Under the pieces are notes generated by a model, which was given only the letters and a program-made list of their open reading frames with translations, did not search any database and was not told where the DNA came from. Positions 26,078 to 35,411 of a DNA stretch of 64,000 nucleotides are shown piece after piece (within the stretch, counting starts at the first letter, position 1; each line of letters begins with the position of its first letter). The DNA lies in NCBI GenBank assembly GCA_026416515.1, contig JAOAEZ010000001.1, forward strand, positions 334,430 to 398,429, written 5' to 3'. This DNA is from Hydrogenophilus sp. GTDB lineage: Bacteria > Pseudomonadota > Gammaproteobacteria > Burkholderiales > Rhodocyclaceae. The position numbers were made by a program, and so were the translations under genes.

Positions 26078-28934
26078 GCTGCGCTTCCAGTTGGGTCCGT
26101 TCGTTTCGAGCACGCGTTAGTCGCTGCTGCTCTTCGGCAACCACTGAAGCGGGTGCACGGGTTGTGAAGTCAGGATTGGCGAGTTTGGCTTCGGCGCGGG
26201 CGATTTCAGCGGTGAGCTTGGCGATCGCTTTGGTGAGACGAGCAATCTCAGCCGTGCGGTCGATCGTGACGGCGATCAGCCATTGACCCCCTGCTGCGAT
26301 CGCAATGGGGGCAAGGGTATCGGTGGGGAGCGCAGCGACAGGAGTGATGGTTTCAATGCGGGCAAGGGCTTGAATGTAGGGAGCAAAGAGGGCGAGACGA
26401 TCGGTAGGATAATTGGCGACGAGCAAGGGGAGACGCGCCCCCGGATTGAGCCCCATTTGCGTGCGCAGACTGCGAACAGCGGTGATAATCGCTTTGAGTT
26501 CGGCGATTTGGGCAAAGAGGAGGGGGTCGATTTCCCCTTCTTCCGGTATGGGGTAGGGGGCAACCATGATCGAGGGGGTGTTTTGAAGACCAGCGACAGG
26601 GGCGATGGCTTGCCAGAGGGCTTCGGTGATGAAGGGAATGAGGGGGTGGGCAAGCCGCAGCGTCGCTTCGAGAGTGGTGAGTAGCGTGCGACGCGTGGCA
26701 GAGGCGACGCCTTCGTCTTGACCGCGGAGGTGAACTTTGGCGAGTTCGAGGTACCAATCGCAAAATTCGTCCCAGACAAACTCATAGATGGCGCGGGCGA
26801 GGAGGTCGAAGCGATAGTCGGTGTAGTGACGGTGAACTTCAGAGACGGTTTGGGTGAAGCGCGCTCGAATCCAGCGGTCGATGAGGGAGGGAGCCGCGGA
26901 ACGGTTGAGGTCGTAGCCCGCCGTGTTCATGAGGACGAAACGGGCTGCATTCCAGAGTTTGTTGCCGAAGTTGCGGTACCCTTCGCAGCGGTTTAGGTCA
27001 AATTTGATGTCTCGCCCCGGACTGGCAAGGCTGAGAAAGGTAAAGCGCAGCGCGTCAGCGCCGAAGGAGGGAATGCCATTGGGGAATTCGCGCCGGGTCC
27101 GCTCCGCGATCGCTTCAGCTTGCTTCGGGTTGAGGAGCCCAAATGTTCGCTTGGCGATGAGGGATTCGAGGTCGATGCCGTCGATGAGGTCGATGGGGTC
27201 GAGAACATTTCCTTTTGATTTGGACATTTTTTGCCCTTCCGCATCGCGGATGAGCCCGTGAACATATACGTCGCGGAAGGGAACCCTGCCGGTGAAGTGA
27301 GTGGTCATCATCACCATACGGGCTACCCAGAAGAAGATGATGTCAAAGCCGGTGACCAAGACGGAACTGGGAAGGTAGAGGTCGAGCGCCGGATTGCTGC
27401 GCGTGGGGTAGTCTGGGGTCCAGTCAAGAGTCGAGAAAGGCCAGAGGGCTGAGGAGTACCAGGTATCGAGGACGTCAGGGTCGCGAACGAGCATCCCTTG
27501 ATAGCCGTCAGCGGCCGCAAGGGCGATTGCTTCGGCTTCATCGTGCGCGACCCAGAGGCGGGGGGAGGAGACGCCTTCTTTGGCTACCAGACTCCAGGAA
27601 CTGGCCCCGGTACGGGCCAGCGCTCCCCCGTCGACAAGGTCGTCGGCGGCATACCAGGCGGGAATTTGATGCCCCCACCAGAGTTGGCGAGAGATGCACC
27701 AGTCTTGAAGATTCTCCAGCCATTGACGGTAGACAGCTCCCCAGCTTTCGGGGATAAAGCGAATGGCGCCTGTTTCCAGAGCTTCAATCGCTTTCTGCTG
27801 GAGGGAGCGACCGTCGGCGGTAGGACGGGTGGTGGCGACAAACCATTGGTCGGTGAGCATCGGTTCCAGAATGACGCCAGAACGATCGCCCCGAGGAATC
27901 ATCACCCGGTGAGGCCGCACTTCAACCAGCAGGCCTTGGGCGTTGAGGGCTTCGACTACTCGCTCACGGGCAACCAGCCTATCGAGACCGCGAAAGGGAG
28001 GAGGAACCACGTCGTTGAGGGTGGCATCAGGGCGAAAGATGGTGATGCGGGGAAGAGCGTGGCGTTCGCCGACAAGAAAGTCGTTGAAGTCGTGCGCCGG
28101 CGTGACCTTTACGCAGCCAGTGCCGAAGGTGGGGTCGACGAGCGGGTCGGCGATGACGGGGATGGTGCGCTCGGTGAGAGGAAGGTGTACCTGCGCGCCG
28201 ATGAAGGAACGGTAACGAGGGTCTTCAGGGTGGACCATGACCGCAACGTCGCCAAAGAGGGTTTCCGGCCGCGTGGTGGCGACGGTGAGGCCGGCGACGC
28301 CGTCGATCGGTCCGCCGACGAAGGGATAGCGGATGTGCCAGAGAAAGCCGGCTTCTTCTTCCGTGACGACTTCGAGGTCGGAAAGGGCGGTTTTGAGTTT
28401 GGGGTCCCAGTTGACGAGCCGCTTGCCGCGGTAGATGAGCCCTTCGCGGTAGAGGCGAACAAAGGTTTGAAGGACTACCCGGCTGAGCCCTTCGTCCATC
28501 GTGAAACGCTCCCGACTCCAGTCGGCAGAGGAGCCAAGACGACGCATCTGTTGGGTGATCGTGCCGCCGGAGTAGTTTTTCCATTGCCAGACCCGCTCGA
28601 GGAAGGCGGCGCGACCCAGCTCTTGCCGGGTGAGCCCTTCGCGCTCAAGAAGCCGTTCGACGACGAGTTGGGTGGCGATCCCGGCGTGGTCGGTGCCCGG
28701 TTGCCAGAGGACATTGTCGCCCATCATCCGCCGCCAGCGGATGAGGGTGTCCATGATGGTTTGGTTAAAGCCATGCCCCATGTGAAGGGTGCCGGTGACG
28801 TTGGGCGGGGGCATGAGGATGCAGTAGGCAGGTTTGCCAGGAGTAAAACCGGCACGAAAGTGGCCCGCCGCTTCCCAGCGGCGATAGAGGTCGTGTTCAA
28901 TGGCAGCGGGGTTAAAACTTTTGGCGAGATCCAT
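26052..28934 (-). CDS. valS: Valyl-tRNA synthetase
   Basis: About 960 residues from ATG 28934 ([20 protein letters not shown]), which matches other proteobacterial ValS; ATGs at 28949 and 28970 are in frame, but a promoter at 28971-28999 would start transcription near 28964 and so exclude 28970. The class I motifs are [15 protein letters not shown] (HIGH) and [14 protein letters not shown] (KMSKS); the editing domain includes the [11 protein letters not shown] motif. A C-terminal coiled-coil arm of about 65 residues closes the protein. There is no Shine-Dalgarno site. It charges tRNA-Val. Confidence 0.96.
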   Translation of the reverse strand: MDLAKSFNPAAIEHDLYRRWEAAGHFRAGFTPGKPAYCILMPPPNVTGTLHMGHGFNQTIMDTLIRWRRMMGDNVLWQPGTDHAGIATQLVVERLLEREGLTRQELGRAAFLERVWQWKNYSGGTITQQMRRLGSSADWSRERFTMDEGLSRVVLQTFVRLYREGLIYRGKRLVNWDPKLKTALSDLEVVTEEEAGFLWHIRYPFVGGPIDGVAGLTVATTRPETLFGDVAVMVHPEDPRYRSFIGAQVHLPLTERTIPVIADPLVDPTFGTGCVKVTPAHDFNDFLVGERHALPRITIFRPDATLNDVVPPPFRGLDRLVARERVVEALNAQGLLVEVRPHRVMIPRGDRSGVILEPMLTDQWFVATTRPTADGRSLQQKAIEALETGAIRFIPESWGAVYRQWLENLQDWCISRQLWWGHQIPAWYAADDLVDGGALARTGASSWSLVAKEGVSSPRLWVAHDEAEAIALAAADGYQGMLVRDPDVLDTWYSSALWPFSTLDWTPDYPTRSNPALDLYLPSSVLVTGFDIIFFWVARMVMMTTHFTGRVPFRDVYVHGLIRDAEGQKMSKSKGNVLDPIDLIDGIDLESLIAKRTFGLLNPKQAEAIAERTRREFPNGIPSFGADALRFTFLSLASPGRDIKFDLNRCEGYRNFGNKLWNAARFVLMNTAGYDLNRSAAPSLIDRWIRARFTQTVSEVHRHYTDYRFDLLARAIYEFVWDEFCDWYLELAKVHLRGQDEGVASATRRTLLTTLEATLRLAHPLIPFITEALWQAIAPVAGLQNTPSIMVAPYPIPEEGEIDPLLFAQIAELKAIITAVRSLRTQMGLNPGARLPLLVANYPTDRLALFAPYIQALARIETITPVAALPTDTLAPIAIAAGGQWLIAVTIDRTAEIARLTKAIAKLTAEIARAEAKLANPDFTTRAPASVVAEEQQRLTRARNERTQLEAQLNRLQAAG

Positions 28935-28970
28935 CAGCGCCGAGTCCATAAAAAAATGAGAGGGGGGCAT

Positions 28971-28999
28971 TTTATAACGAGTTAGACGTTCCAGGGCAA
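28971..28999 (-). promoter_or_regulatory. Sigma-70 promoter of valS
   Basis: On the minus strand TTGCCC (28994-28999) and TATAAA (28971-28976) are separated by 17 bp. Start of transcription is predicted near 28964, giving a leader of about 15 or 30 nt depending on the start codon. It lies in the short gap between holC and valS, so valS can be expressed independently of pepA-holC. Confidence 0.6.
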
Positions 29000-29009
29000 A
29001 GGCCCAGCG

Positions 29010-29453
29010 TCAGCGCGAAAGGGAGTCGGAAGGAAGGGAGGTTTTGACGAGGGGAGAATAGCCGAGCTGTTGATAGCGACGATAGCGCGCACGGGCTTGA
29101 GCTTTTTCGGCTTCCGCCGTGCCGACAATTTCAAAAAGCCATTCGCAGCCGTTTGGGGGGTCGAAGGGGGGAGATGCGAGGTTGACCCATACAGAGCGGG
29201 GGTTGGGGGGAGCTTCGTCAGGGGTAATTAGAACGATCGGCGTGTCGGCAGCGTCGGGGTCGGCGGCCGGGAGGTTGGGGAGAAAGGCACGCGCCCGCCC
29301 TTCCCATAGCCGCCGTTCGAGTTCAGAGAGAAGCAGCGACTCAGCGCGTAGGGCAACCCCCCTTCCCGAGCGGTAGGCTCGTTCGACGAGCTCTACCGCA
29401 CGAGTGAGAGGGTCGGGTTCGTCGATGAAGAAGCGGATGTTGAGCGCTGTCAT
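29010..29453 (-). CDS. holC: DNA polymerase III subunit chi (HolC)
   Basis: 147 residues from ATG 29453. Chi links the clamp loader to single-strand binding protein. The N-terminus ALNIRFFIDEPD, the AVELVERAYRSGRGVAL stretch and the acidic loop before the C-terminal RARYRRYQQLG fit the family, and position between pepA and valS is the usual one. It overlaps the pepA stop by 4 bp. Identity relies partly on this gene order because chi proteins are weakly conserved. Confidence 0.88.
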   Translation of the reverse strand: MTALNIRFFIDEPDPLTRAVELVERAYRSGRGVALRAESLLLSELERRLWEGRARAFLPNLPAADPDAADTPIVLITPDEAPPNPRSVWVNLASPPFDPPNGCEWLFEIVGTAEAEKAQARARYRRYQQLGYSPLVKTSLPSDSLSR

Positions 29454-30967
29454 GGGGAGGAGGTGCTGCCAGCGCGTTGACGAAGCCATTCCACCAGGAG
29501 CGGGATAGGACGACCGGTGGCTCCTTTTTGATCTCCTCCTTTCCAGGCAGTTCCAGCAATGTCGAGATGGGCCCAGGGGATCCCCGGTTCGATGAAGCGG
29601 GAGAGAAAGGCCGCACCGGTGATCGAGCCAGCACCCCGTTCGCTGGCAATATTGGCGAGATCCGCGAAACGGCTTTTGAGAAGGTCTTGATACTCTTCCC
29701 AGAGGGGAAGAGGCCAGGCGCGATCGTGCGCTCGCTCGCCCGCTTGCTGCAGTTCCGCGATGAGCGTGTCGTTGTTGCCCATTAGCCCAGTGGCTTCTTT
29801 GCCGAGGGCTATAACGATGGCGCCCGTAAGGGTGGCGATGTCTACGATCGCTGAGAGACGATATTCGCGTTGGACATAGGTGAGGGCGTCGCAGAGGATC
29901 AGCCGCCCTTCGGCGTCAGTATTGAGGATTTCAACCGTCTTCCCAGAGAGGGTGGTGACTACATCCCCAGGACGGGTGGCTTCCCCAGAGGGCATGTTCT
30001 CCGTGGCGGGAATAGCAGCTACTAGGTCGATCGGGAGGGAGAGACGCGCTGCTGCATCGATCACCCCGAGCACGGCGGCGGCCCCACACATGTCGTACTT
30101 CATCTCGTCGAGTTGAGCAGAGGGTTTGAGACAGATACCGCCGGTGTCGAAGGTAATCCCCTTGCCAACGAGCGCAATAGGACGCCGCTCTTCTTTGGGG
30201 GCGCCGCTGCCGTGGTACTCCAAAAGGATGAAGCGAGGGGGATGTTTGGCACCAGCCGCTACCGCGAGAAGGGCTTCCATGCCGAGCTTTTCGATCGCTT
30301 TCTTATTGAGGATGGTGGCGTGTAGATGGTGTTGCTCGGCGAGCTCTTGGGCCGTTTTGGCGAGGAATTCAGGAGTGCAGAGGTTCGCGGGAAGGTCTCC
30401 GAGCCGACGGGCAAGAAGAACACTTTCACCGACCGCTTCGCCCGCCGCGAGGGCGGCGGCGAGGTCGGCGCTGTCGCGCTCGACGAGGTGAATGAGGGGA
30501 TCGCAGCCGCGTTTACCGCTGTTCTCTTTGGTCGATTTGCTGAGGGTGGCGTCATAGCGATAGGTGGCTTCCCGAAACCAGCGCCCGAGAAGCCGAAGCT
30601 TGTCGGCGTCGGTGAGACCTTCAACCGCTACGAGCGCAAGGGTGTGAGCGGCAGCACCAGTGGGACCTTCCGCAAAAGCGGCCGCGACGCTTTGGGCCGC
30701 TTTCGCCCAGCGACTGGGGGTAAATCGGCTTTGCTCTCCGAGGGAGACAACCCAGAGACGGTCGCAGGCAAGCCCCGGTAACCCTGCATAGCGAAAGAGC
30801 CGCCCGACTTTGTCGCGCTCCGGTTCCTCATTCCAGAGCCGACCGAAACGCCCACCCGTGTGCTGGTCCAGTTGGGCCACAAGCGGGTCGTTGTCGGCAA
30901 AGAGGGCGATCGCAAGCGTCGTGACGGTAAGAGTTTCGAACGATTGGACGCGTATGGTAGAGTTCAT
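29450..30967 (-). CDS. pepA: Leucyl aminopeptidase (cytosol aminopeptidase)
   Basis: 505 residues. The M17 dizinc peptidase domain is in the C-terminal half: GKGITFDTGGICLKPS, YDMCGAAAVLG, ATENMPSGEATRPGD and the diagnostic NTDAEGRLIL. PepA removes N-terminal residues and in E. coli also binds DNA in Xer recombination. ATG 30967 has AGGAG 8 bp upstream. It diverges from lptF across only 26 bp and begins the pepA-holC-valS block; its promoter must therefore lie inside lptF. Confidence 0.96.
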   Translation of the reverse strand: MNSTIRVQSFETLTVTTLAIALFADNDPLVAQLDQHTGGRFGRLWNEEPERDKVGRLFRYAGLPGLACDRLWVVSLGEQSRFTPSRWAKAAQSVAAAFAEGPTGAAAHTLALVAVEGLTDADKLRLLGRWFREATYRYDATLSKSTKENSGKRGCDPLIHLVERDSADLAAALAAGEAVGESVLLARRLGDLPANLCTPEFLAKTAQELAEQHHLHATILNKKAIEKLGMEALLAVAAGAKHPPRFILLEYHGSGAPKEERRPIALVGKGITFDTGGICLKPSAQLDEMKYDMCGAAAVLGVIDAAARLSLPIDLVAAIPATENMPSGEATRPGDVVTTLSGKTVEILNTDAEGRLILCDALTYVQREYRLSAIVDIATLTGAIVIALGKEATGLMGNNDTLIAELQQAGERAHDRAWPLPLWEEYQDLLKSRFADLANIASERGAGSITGAAFLSRFIEPGIPWAHLDIAGTAWKGGDQKGATGRPIPLLVEWLRQRAGSTSSP

Positions 30968-30993
30968 CCGCTAACTCCTGCTAAGTGGTGAGC

Positions 30994-32055
30994 ATGCTCT
31001 TCGACCGGTCGATTCTAGCTGAGTTTGCGCGTAATGCGCTCTTTTTCATGCTCGCATTGGTGGCAATTTTGGCGGCAGTGTTGTGGGTGCGGTTGCTGGG
31101 CCGAACGGCTGAGGGGGAGTTGCCTGCCGATCTGCTGCTTGCCTATTTCCCGTGGGCGGTAGTGGATCAGTTGCCGTTGGCAGTGGTGTTGAGCGGCTTT
31201 GCCGCCGCATTGCTTACCTTTCAGCGCTCTATCCGCGATGCCGAGTGGGTGGTGTGGCGTTCGTTGGGGGTGAGCCGCCGCCGCTTTTTATGGCCGATGG
31301 GGGTAGCAGGGGTGGTGGGAGGAGCGGTTTTGGTCGGAATGACGGGGTGGGTGTCGCCTTACGCCGAGCACCAAAAGGCAGCCTTGCGCGCAAAGGCAAA
31401 AACCCGAGATGAGGCGCAACAGGTGGCACCAGGGGTGTTTCGAGTGGCCCGCGACGGCAGCAGGGTGCTTTTTGTGGGGGGCGAGCGGGAGAAAGGAATG
31501 GGGCCCTTCTTTTGGCGAGAGGTGCGGAGAGGAAAAGAGATAATCGCAGTGGCGGAGGGGGCGCGCGTGGAGACTCAAAGCGAGGGACGCTGGGTCGTGT
31601 TGAGCGGCGGCGCGCGTTATCAGGAGGGCGACGCCCCACGCGCGTGGGGAATAACCGCTTTCGCAGAGATGAGAATTTGGTTGGCACCCGCGACGCCAAC
31701 GCCGGAGGGAGTGCGCCTGCGTAGCGTGCCTTTGCCCGCTTTGTGGTTGTCCGCAATGACTGGAAACCGCGCGGCAGCAGGTGAAGTGGTGGGACGTTTG
31801 GGGTTGCCGATCGCATGGGGGATCTTGTTGATGTTGGCGTTGCCGCTGGCCGAGTTCGAACCACGGGCGGCACGGGGGGCGAGTTTGGCGCTGGCGTTGG
31901 TGCTGTTTTTGTTGTACGTGAACGGGTTGTCATTGGTGCAGAGCGAGGTGGGACGCGGACGGGTGGGGTTCGCGACAGGATTGCTCCTCCCCCACTTGGT
32001 CGCAGGAGGAGCGGGAATTCTGCTCGCGATTTGGCGAATCCGCCGAACGCTGTAA
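30994..32055 (+). CDS. lptF: LPS export permease LptF
   Basis: About 353 residues from ATG 30994 (two in-frame GTG codons lie just upstream at 30985 and 30988). It has three membrane helices at the N-terminus (about 10-30, 53-75, 94-115), a periplasmic beta-jellyroll domain and three more at the C-terminus, the LptF/LptG layout. With LptG and the ATPase LptB it extracts lipopolysaccharide from the inner membrane. It diverges from pepA, the normal arrangement, and lptG follows after 5 bp. Confidence 0.92.
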   Translation: MLFDRSILAEFARNALFFMLALVAILAAVLWVRLLGRTAEGELPADLLLAYFPWAVVDQLPLAVVLSGFAAALLTFQRSIRDAEWVVWRSLGVSRRRFLWPMGVAGVVGGAVLVGMTGWVSPYAEHQKAALRAKAKTRDEAQQVAPGVFRVARDGSRVLFVGGEREKGMGPFFWREVRRGKEIIAVAEGARVETQSEGRWVVLSGGARYQEGDAPRAWGITAFAEMRIWLAPATPTPEGVRLRSVPLPALWLSAMTGNRAAAGEVVGRLGLPIAWGILLMLALPLAEFEPRAARGASLALALVLFLLYVNGLSLVQSEVGRGRVGFATGLLLPHLVAGGAGILLAIWRIRRTL

Positions 32056-32060
32056 GGAAA

Positions 32061-33134
32061 ATGAGCGGGTTGCTGACACGTTGGATTGTGGGCGCGATTT
32101 GGCGAACAACGCTTTTGGTGGCGGCAGCGTTGGGAGGAGTGCTCTTTTTTTTCGATTTGCTCGAGGCGCTCGACCGCTTGGGAGAGGATGGATGGACGTT
32201 GGGGCGAGTGGTGGGGTACGCGGCGCTGCTGCAACCGGGACGCTGGCTCGAGTTGCTGCCGGTGGCGCTGCTGGTGGGTTCGGCAGCAGCATTGGCGACA
32301 ATGGCTCGCCAGCGGGAATTGACGGTGTTGCGCGTTTCCGGCCTTTCGCGATGGGGGTTGTGGTGGCGAGTGGCGCTGGCGGCAGCGGGAATGGCAGCCG
32401 TTACCTTGGCGTTGGCAGAGTGGGGCGTCCCCTTCGCAGAGGAGAGGGCGCGACGGTGGGAACAGAAGGAGATGGCTTCGGGCCGGTCGGGGGTGGGGTT
32501 GTGGGTGGTGGAGGGGGAGGCAATCGTGCATTTGAGCGGGTTGACGCCCGATCAACGCTTGCCGCGTGCAACATGGTACCGCTTGGCCGAGGGAGGGCGA
32601 CGATTGATCGCGATCGAGGAGGGGAGAGAGGGGGTCTTTTACCCAAAAGAGGAGGGGTGGCGATTCGCTTCTGTGACCCGCCGCTTTTTTACGGTAGAGG
32701 AGGTTCGCGAGGAGGTGGTGGGTAATTTCTTTTGGCGAACTCCATTGACCCCCGAGACCCTTTCGGTATTGTGGGTCGAACCGTCGCGAATGGCGCTGTC
32801 GGCGTTGGACCGCTACGTGGAGTTTTTGACGGCTAACGGTTTGGAGGGAACCCCCTATCGGGTCGCTTTATGGCGTAAGTGGTTATTACCCTTGACCTTT
32901 GTCGTGCTCGCTTCGTTGGCGATTCCATTTGTGTTGACCACCACCCGAACTGCCCAGTTCGGGTGGCGGGTCCTTGCGGTGACCGGTTTGGGAGTGGCTT
33001 TTCATCTGCTGCATCAGCTTTCAGAGCGTTTGGCTTTGCTCTTTTCCCTGCCTCCTTTTTGGGCGGCCGCTGCGCCGACGATGTTGTTTGCGATTGCAGC
33101 CGCCGCGCTTTGGGGGTATATCGAGCGACGTTGA
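32061..33134 (+). CDS. lptG: LPS export permease LptG
   Basis: 357 residues from ATG 32061 behind TAAGGA. The same six-helix plus periplasmic-domain plan as LptF: helices at about 14-36, 60-80 and 98-118, then three between about 270 and 352. RQRELTVLRVSGLS, the coupling-helix region that touches LptB, is clear near residues 84-97. It completes the inner-membrane half of the Lpt bridge. The gene ends 33 bp before the convergent dctM stop. Confidence 0.93.
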   Translation: MSGLLTRWIVGAIWRTTLLVAAALGGVLFFFDLLEALDRLGEDGWTLGRVVGYAALLQPGRWLELLPVALLVGSAAALATMARQRELTVLRVSGLSRWGLWWRVALAAAGMAAVTLALAEWGVPFAEERARRWEQKEMASGRSGVGLWVVEGEAIVHLSGLTPDQRLPRATWYRLAEGGRRLIAIEEGREGVFYPKEEGWRFASVTRRFFTVEEVREEVVGNFFWRTPLTPETLSVLWVEPSRMALSALDRYVEFLTANGLEGTPYRVALWRKWLLPLTFVVLASLAIPFVLTTTRTAQFGWRVLAVTGLGVAFHLLHQLSERLALLFSLPPFWAAAAPTMLFAIAAAALWGYIERR

Positions 33135-33167
33135 GCACGCTTCGGGTTGAGGTTGGCTTAGAAAAGG

Positions 33168-34832
33168 CTATTCGTTCCAGGGAGAGGGAGCAGTTTCGTC
33201 AAAGGGAATGGTGATGGCGTCTGGGTTGAGGGAGGGGGGCTTTTGGATCTGAGCGGTGATCAGCTCAGGCCAGATCACGACGAGCGCGACTAAAAAGAGC
33301 TGCAGGGGGATAAAGAAGAAGACACCGCGGTAGATTTCGATGGTCCGAACCGCAGGAAGAAGGGAGCCGGTGACGGGGTCGCGGTAGGGGTGGGTAGGGG
33401 CAACACTGCGAAGATAAAAGAGGGCAAAGCCAAAGGGGGGTGTGAGAAAAGAGGTTTGCAGGTTGATCGCGATCATCACTCCAAACCAGACAAGGTCGAG
33501 GCCAAAGTGCTCGGCGACAGGGACAAGGAGGGGAACGACGATGAAGGCGATTTCGAAGAAGTCGAGAAACATGCCGAGAGAGAAGAGAAGGAGGTTTACA
33601 ACGAGAAGAAAACCAAGCGCTTCGCCAGGGAGTTGAAGGAAGAGCTGCTTGACCCAGTGCGGGCCGTCGGCAGCAACGAAGACGAAACTGAAAATGGTCG
33701 AGCCAAGGAGAATGGCGAGGACGAAGATCGAGAGTTTTGTGGTTCCTTCAAGCGCCGTTTTGAGGATTTCCCAGGAGAGACGCCGCTTGAGGAGGGCAAT
33801 GAGGAGCGCGCCGACGGCTCCCATCGCTCCCCCTTCCGTGGGCGTGGCTATGCCGATGAAGATGGTGCCGAGAACAAGAAAAATGAGGATGATGGGGGGA
33901 ATCATCGCCCAGACGATCCGCTGAGCGAGAGGAGAGAGGAACCGCCCCCCAAGGAGACGGTCGATGAGGGCAACGGTAAAGGTAAAGAGGGCGCCGATCG
34001 TCGTAGCGGCGACGATGGTTTCGTCGAGGGGGGCAGGGGTTGAGTGACCAGCAAGAAGGAGACGAAGAGCGTCGTAGTGTCTCCCGGTGAGTAGAGCTAC
34101 CCCAGCGGCGGCGGCGAGGAGCCAGAGGAGCGAAGGATAGCCGTGGGTGCCCTTTTCGGTCCGTAGGTGGCGCGCTTCGGGGGGAACCGCGGGAAGCCAG
34201 GTGGGACGAACCAGGGCGATGAGGAGAATGAGGAGAAGATAGAGCGCGATCAACAGGAGCGAGGGAATGAGCGCGCCACGATAGAGGTCGCCGACGCTGC
34301 GGCCGAGTTGATCGGCAATGACGATAAGCACCAAGGAGGGGGGAACGATTTGGGCAAGAGTGCCAGAGGCAGCGATGACGCCCGCCGCAAAAGGACGGTG
34401 GTAGCCATAGCGCAGCATGACGGGAAGAGAGATGAGCCCCATCGCGATAACAGCAGCGGCGACGACTCCTGTGGAGGCCGCAAGGAGCGCGCCGACGGCG
34501 ACCACAGCGATCGCCAGACCCCCGCGCAGCGGACCGAAGAGGTGACCCGCCGTTTCAAGGAGCTCTTCGGCCATCCCCGAGCGTTGGAGGATTAAACCCA
34601 TGAGCGTGAAGAAGGGGATGGCGAGGAGCGTTTCATTTTGCATGATGCCAAAGAGACGGAGGGGAAGGGCTTGAAAGAGCGTTTCAGGAAAGAGACCAAG
34701 GGAGATTCCGAGAAAGCCGAAGAAGAGACCAGTGGCCGCAAGCGCAAAGGCAACCGGCAGGCCCGAGAGAAGAAGGAGGACCAGGCCGATGAACATCATC
34801 GGTGCAAAGTGAGCGGTGATTAGCTCGCTCAT
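33168..34832 (-). CDS. TRAP transporter large permease (DctM type)
   Basis: 554 residues, about 12-14 membrane helices. The start FIGLVLLLLSGLPVAFALAA, QNETLLAIPFFTLMGLILQR, IVPPSLVLIVI and the GMFLDFFEIAFIVVPLLVPV stretch are typical DctM features. It is longer than the usual 430 residues because of an extra loop with helices in the middle (about 215-300), as in the mannitol/chloroaromatic (FcbT3-like) group. It moves solute using a sodium gradient together with the small permease, whose stop it overlaps by 4 bp. Substrate cannot be told from sequence. Confidence 0.9.
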   Translation of the reverse strand: MSELITAHFAPMMFIGLVLLLLSGLPVAFALAATGLFFGFLGISLGLFPETLFQALPLRLFGIMQNETLLAIPFFTLMGLILQRSGMAEELLETAGHLFGPLRGGLAIAVVAVGALLAASTGVVAAAVIAMGLISLPVMLRYGYHRPFAAGVIAASGTLAQIVPPSLVLIVIADQLGRSVGDLYRGALIPSLLLIALYLLLILLIALVRPTWLPAVPPEARHLRTEKGTHGYPSLLWLLAAAAGVALLTGRHYDALRLLLAGHSTPAPLDETIVAATTIGALFTFTVALIDRLLGGRFLSPLAQRIVWAMIPPIILIFLVLGTIFIGIATPTEGGAMGAVGALLIALLKRRLSWEILKTALEGTTKLSIFVLAILLGSTIFSFVFVAADGPHWVKQLFLQLPGEALGFLLVVNLLLFSLGMFLDFFEIAFIVVPLLVPVAEHFGLDLVWFGVMIAINLQTSFLTPPFGFALFYLRSVAPTHPYRDPVTGSLLPAVRTIEIYRGVFFFIPLQLFLVALVVIWPELITAQIQKPPSLNPDAITIPFDETAPSPWNE

Positions 34833-35365
34833 GTAGCCTCCGAGCGATAGGGTAGGGCGCTGTCGATGCCGCGTAAGAGGGCGATCCGTTTGATCAGCTC
34901 AGCGATCGATTGAAGCAGGAGAAGGGCATAGCCTGCGGGAACGAGGGCGTAGAGAGGCCAGCGAAGAAGACCGCCGGCGTTGGAGGAGACTTCACCCGAG
35001 CGAAAGGCTTGGATGACGACCGGCCAGGAGAAGCGAATGAGGAAGAGAGAGAGGGGAAAGATGATAAGGAGGATGCCGAAGAGGTCGATCCACGCCCGCG
35101 TGCGGGGGGAAAAGCGATGGGCGATGATGTCGATGCGCACGTGGGCATTTTCGAGAAAGGCGTAACCGAGACCCAGGAGATAGGTGGCGGCGAAGAGGTA
35201 CCATTGAATTTCGAGGAAAGCGTTGGAGCTCACGCTAAAGAGTTTGCGAACGATGGCGTTGAGGGCGCTGATAAGGGTGGCGGCGAGGATCAACCACCAG
35301 AGCGTTTTCCCGAGCTGCCGAGTGAAGGCGTCGATCCGTTGAGCTACCGCTAGAAGGAGGTTCAT
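34829..35365 (-). CDS. TRAP transporter small permease (DctQ type)
   Basis: 178 residues from ATG 35365, four membrane helices (about 20-42, 52-72, 96-118, 136-158). NAFLEIQWYLFAATYLLGLGYA and the HVRIDII motif are conserved in DctQ proteins. It forms the membrane complex with the large permease downstream. A strong hairpin at 35383-35403 lies between it and the binding-protein gene. No clear ribosome site is visible. Confidence 0.9.
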   Translation of the reverse strand: MNLLLAVAQRIDAFTRQLGKTLWWLILAATLISALNAIVRKLFSVSSNAFLEIQWYLFAATYLLGLGYAFLENAHVRIDIIAHRFSPRTRAWIDLFGILLIIFPLSLFLIRFSWPVVIQAFRSGEVSSNAGGLLRWPLYALVPAGYALLLLQSIAELIKRIALLRGIDSALPYRSEAT

Positions 35366-35382
35366 GGAGCACCCCAGCCGCA

Positions 35383-35403
35383 CCCCCACCCCAAGGGTGG
35401 GGG
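35383..35403 (-). other. Perfect hairpin between dctP and dctQ
   Basis: CCCCCACCC and GGGTGGGGG form a perfect 9-bp stem around a 3-nt CAA loop in the 46-bp gap between the binding-protein and small-permease genes. There is no T-run after it. It would fold in the transcript and may protect the upstream dctP mRNA or partly stop transcription, giving more binding protein than permease. Confidence 0.75.
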
Positions 35404-35411
35404 GTAGCGGT

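Noticed and set aside
27498-28985. 495-codon open frame antisense to valS
   Set aside because: ValS is certain on the other strand; GC-rich skewed DNA has few stops, so long antisense frames are expected. No family motif seen. The same holds for frames antisense to mcp (12764-13991), rmuC (24515-25570), cobalamin adenosyltransferase (40136-41032) and the ArnT-like gene (47307-48564).
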